A DNA stretch of 64,000 nt. It comes from Antedon mediterranea (taxonomy: Eukaryota; Echinodermata; Crinoidea; Comatulida; Antedonidae). Shown piece by piece: positions 63,778 to 64,000 of the stretch. Within the stretch, counting starts at the first letter, position 1; the number at the start of each line of letters is the position of its first letter. The notes beneath the pieces were generated by a model. It was not told the origin of the DNA. It saw only the letters and a program-made list of their open reading frames with translations, and did not search any database. The position numbers were made by a program, and so were the translations under genes. The DNA lies in the NCBI RefSeq assembly GCF_964355755.1, contig NC_092674.1, positions 22,468,001 to 22,532,000 of the forward strand, in the 5' to 3' direction.

Positions 63778-64000
63778 CTGAAAAAGAATTCAAAAGTGTA
63801 TCAGATGATATTAAAAAGAATGTTTCAATGTTAGTGGAACCACCTGTGATTTGCTGTATTGGTGGACATAGATGTTAGACAACATCCACACACACTTCTC
63901 TCCTAAGGGTCTTCATATCTTTTTAATGGCTATAAACAGTGCCTATTCCACAGTCCATAACAGGGGCTGAGACAAACCACAATACTGTAGTAAACACCTA
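63778..64000. other. Intron reaching the window edge
   Basis: No exon seen; the next upstream exon, expected to be the second half of a C8 domain, lies outside the window. Confidence 0.5.

Overview
This looks like animal nuclear DNA: it is AT-rich, genes are split by GT-AG introns, and the introns are full of small DNA transposons, tRNA-derived SINEs and LINE fragments. The protein families (vWD/C8/TIL modules, HYR/hyalin repeats, CUB, EGF, IgGFc-binding N-terminal domain) fit a marine invertebrate deuterostome such as an echinoderm. That placement is an inference; no diagnostic marker gene is present.

One very large minus-strand gene covers nearly the whole window. I place 43 exons from 63777 down to position 1, and the gene is open at both ends of the window. 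They give about 8.4 kb of coding sequence (roughly 2,795 residues). From N- to C-terminus: TIL, TILa/EGF, two HYR, two EGF, then vWD-C8-TIL-TILa/EGF modules 1 to 4. A CUB exon follows module 1 and single EGF exons link the modules. A fifth vWD comes next, followed by half a C8 domain spliced in frame to an IgGFc-binding N-terminal-type domain. Splice phases agree at every junction. The product resembles secreted, disulfide-rich, zonadhesin/FCGBP-like adhesive or mucus proteins.

The intron that splits the vWD of module 2 (26900-51269, 24.4 kb) holds a plus-strand tandem array of three genes for two-Ig-domain, single-pass membrane proteins. Each appears to have a first coding exon of only 8 nt (ATGAATAA) and one large second exon. 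Copies 1 and 2 have an uncharged membrane segment and a long tail with seven YxxPhi tyrosine motifs. Copy 3 has nearly the same ectodomain, an arginine inside the membrane segment and a tail of about a dozen residues caused by a frameshift and stop. This is the layout of vertebrate inhibitory/activating paired receptors and is the most interesting signal here. Copy 2 is a hybrid (5' part from copy 3, 3' part from copy 1). It sits in a 7.12-kb tandem duplication whose two units differ, as far as I could read, by a single AT dinucleotide; this is either a very recent unequal crossover or an assembly artefact.

Other intronic content: a large foldback element (9119-12070) nested in a LINE and itself carrying a LINE reverse-transcriptase fragment; several palindromic MITE families, one with seven copies; a 97-bp near-perfect hairpin; a 74-bp minisatellite; and a partial duplication of a TIL exon.
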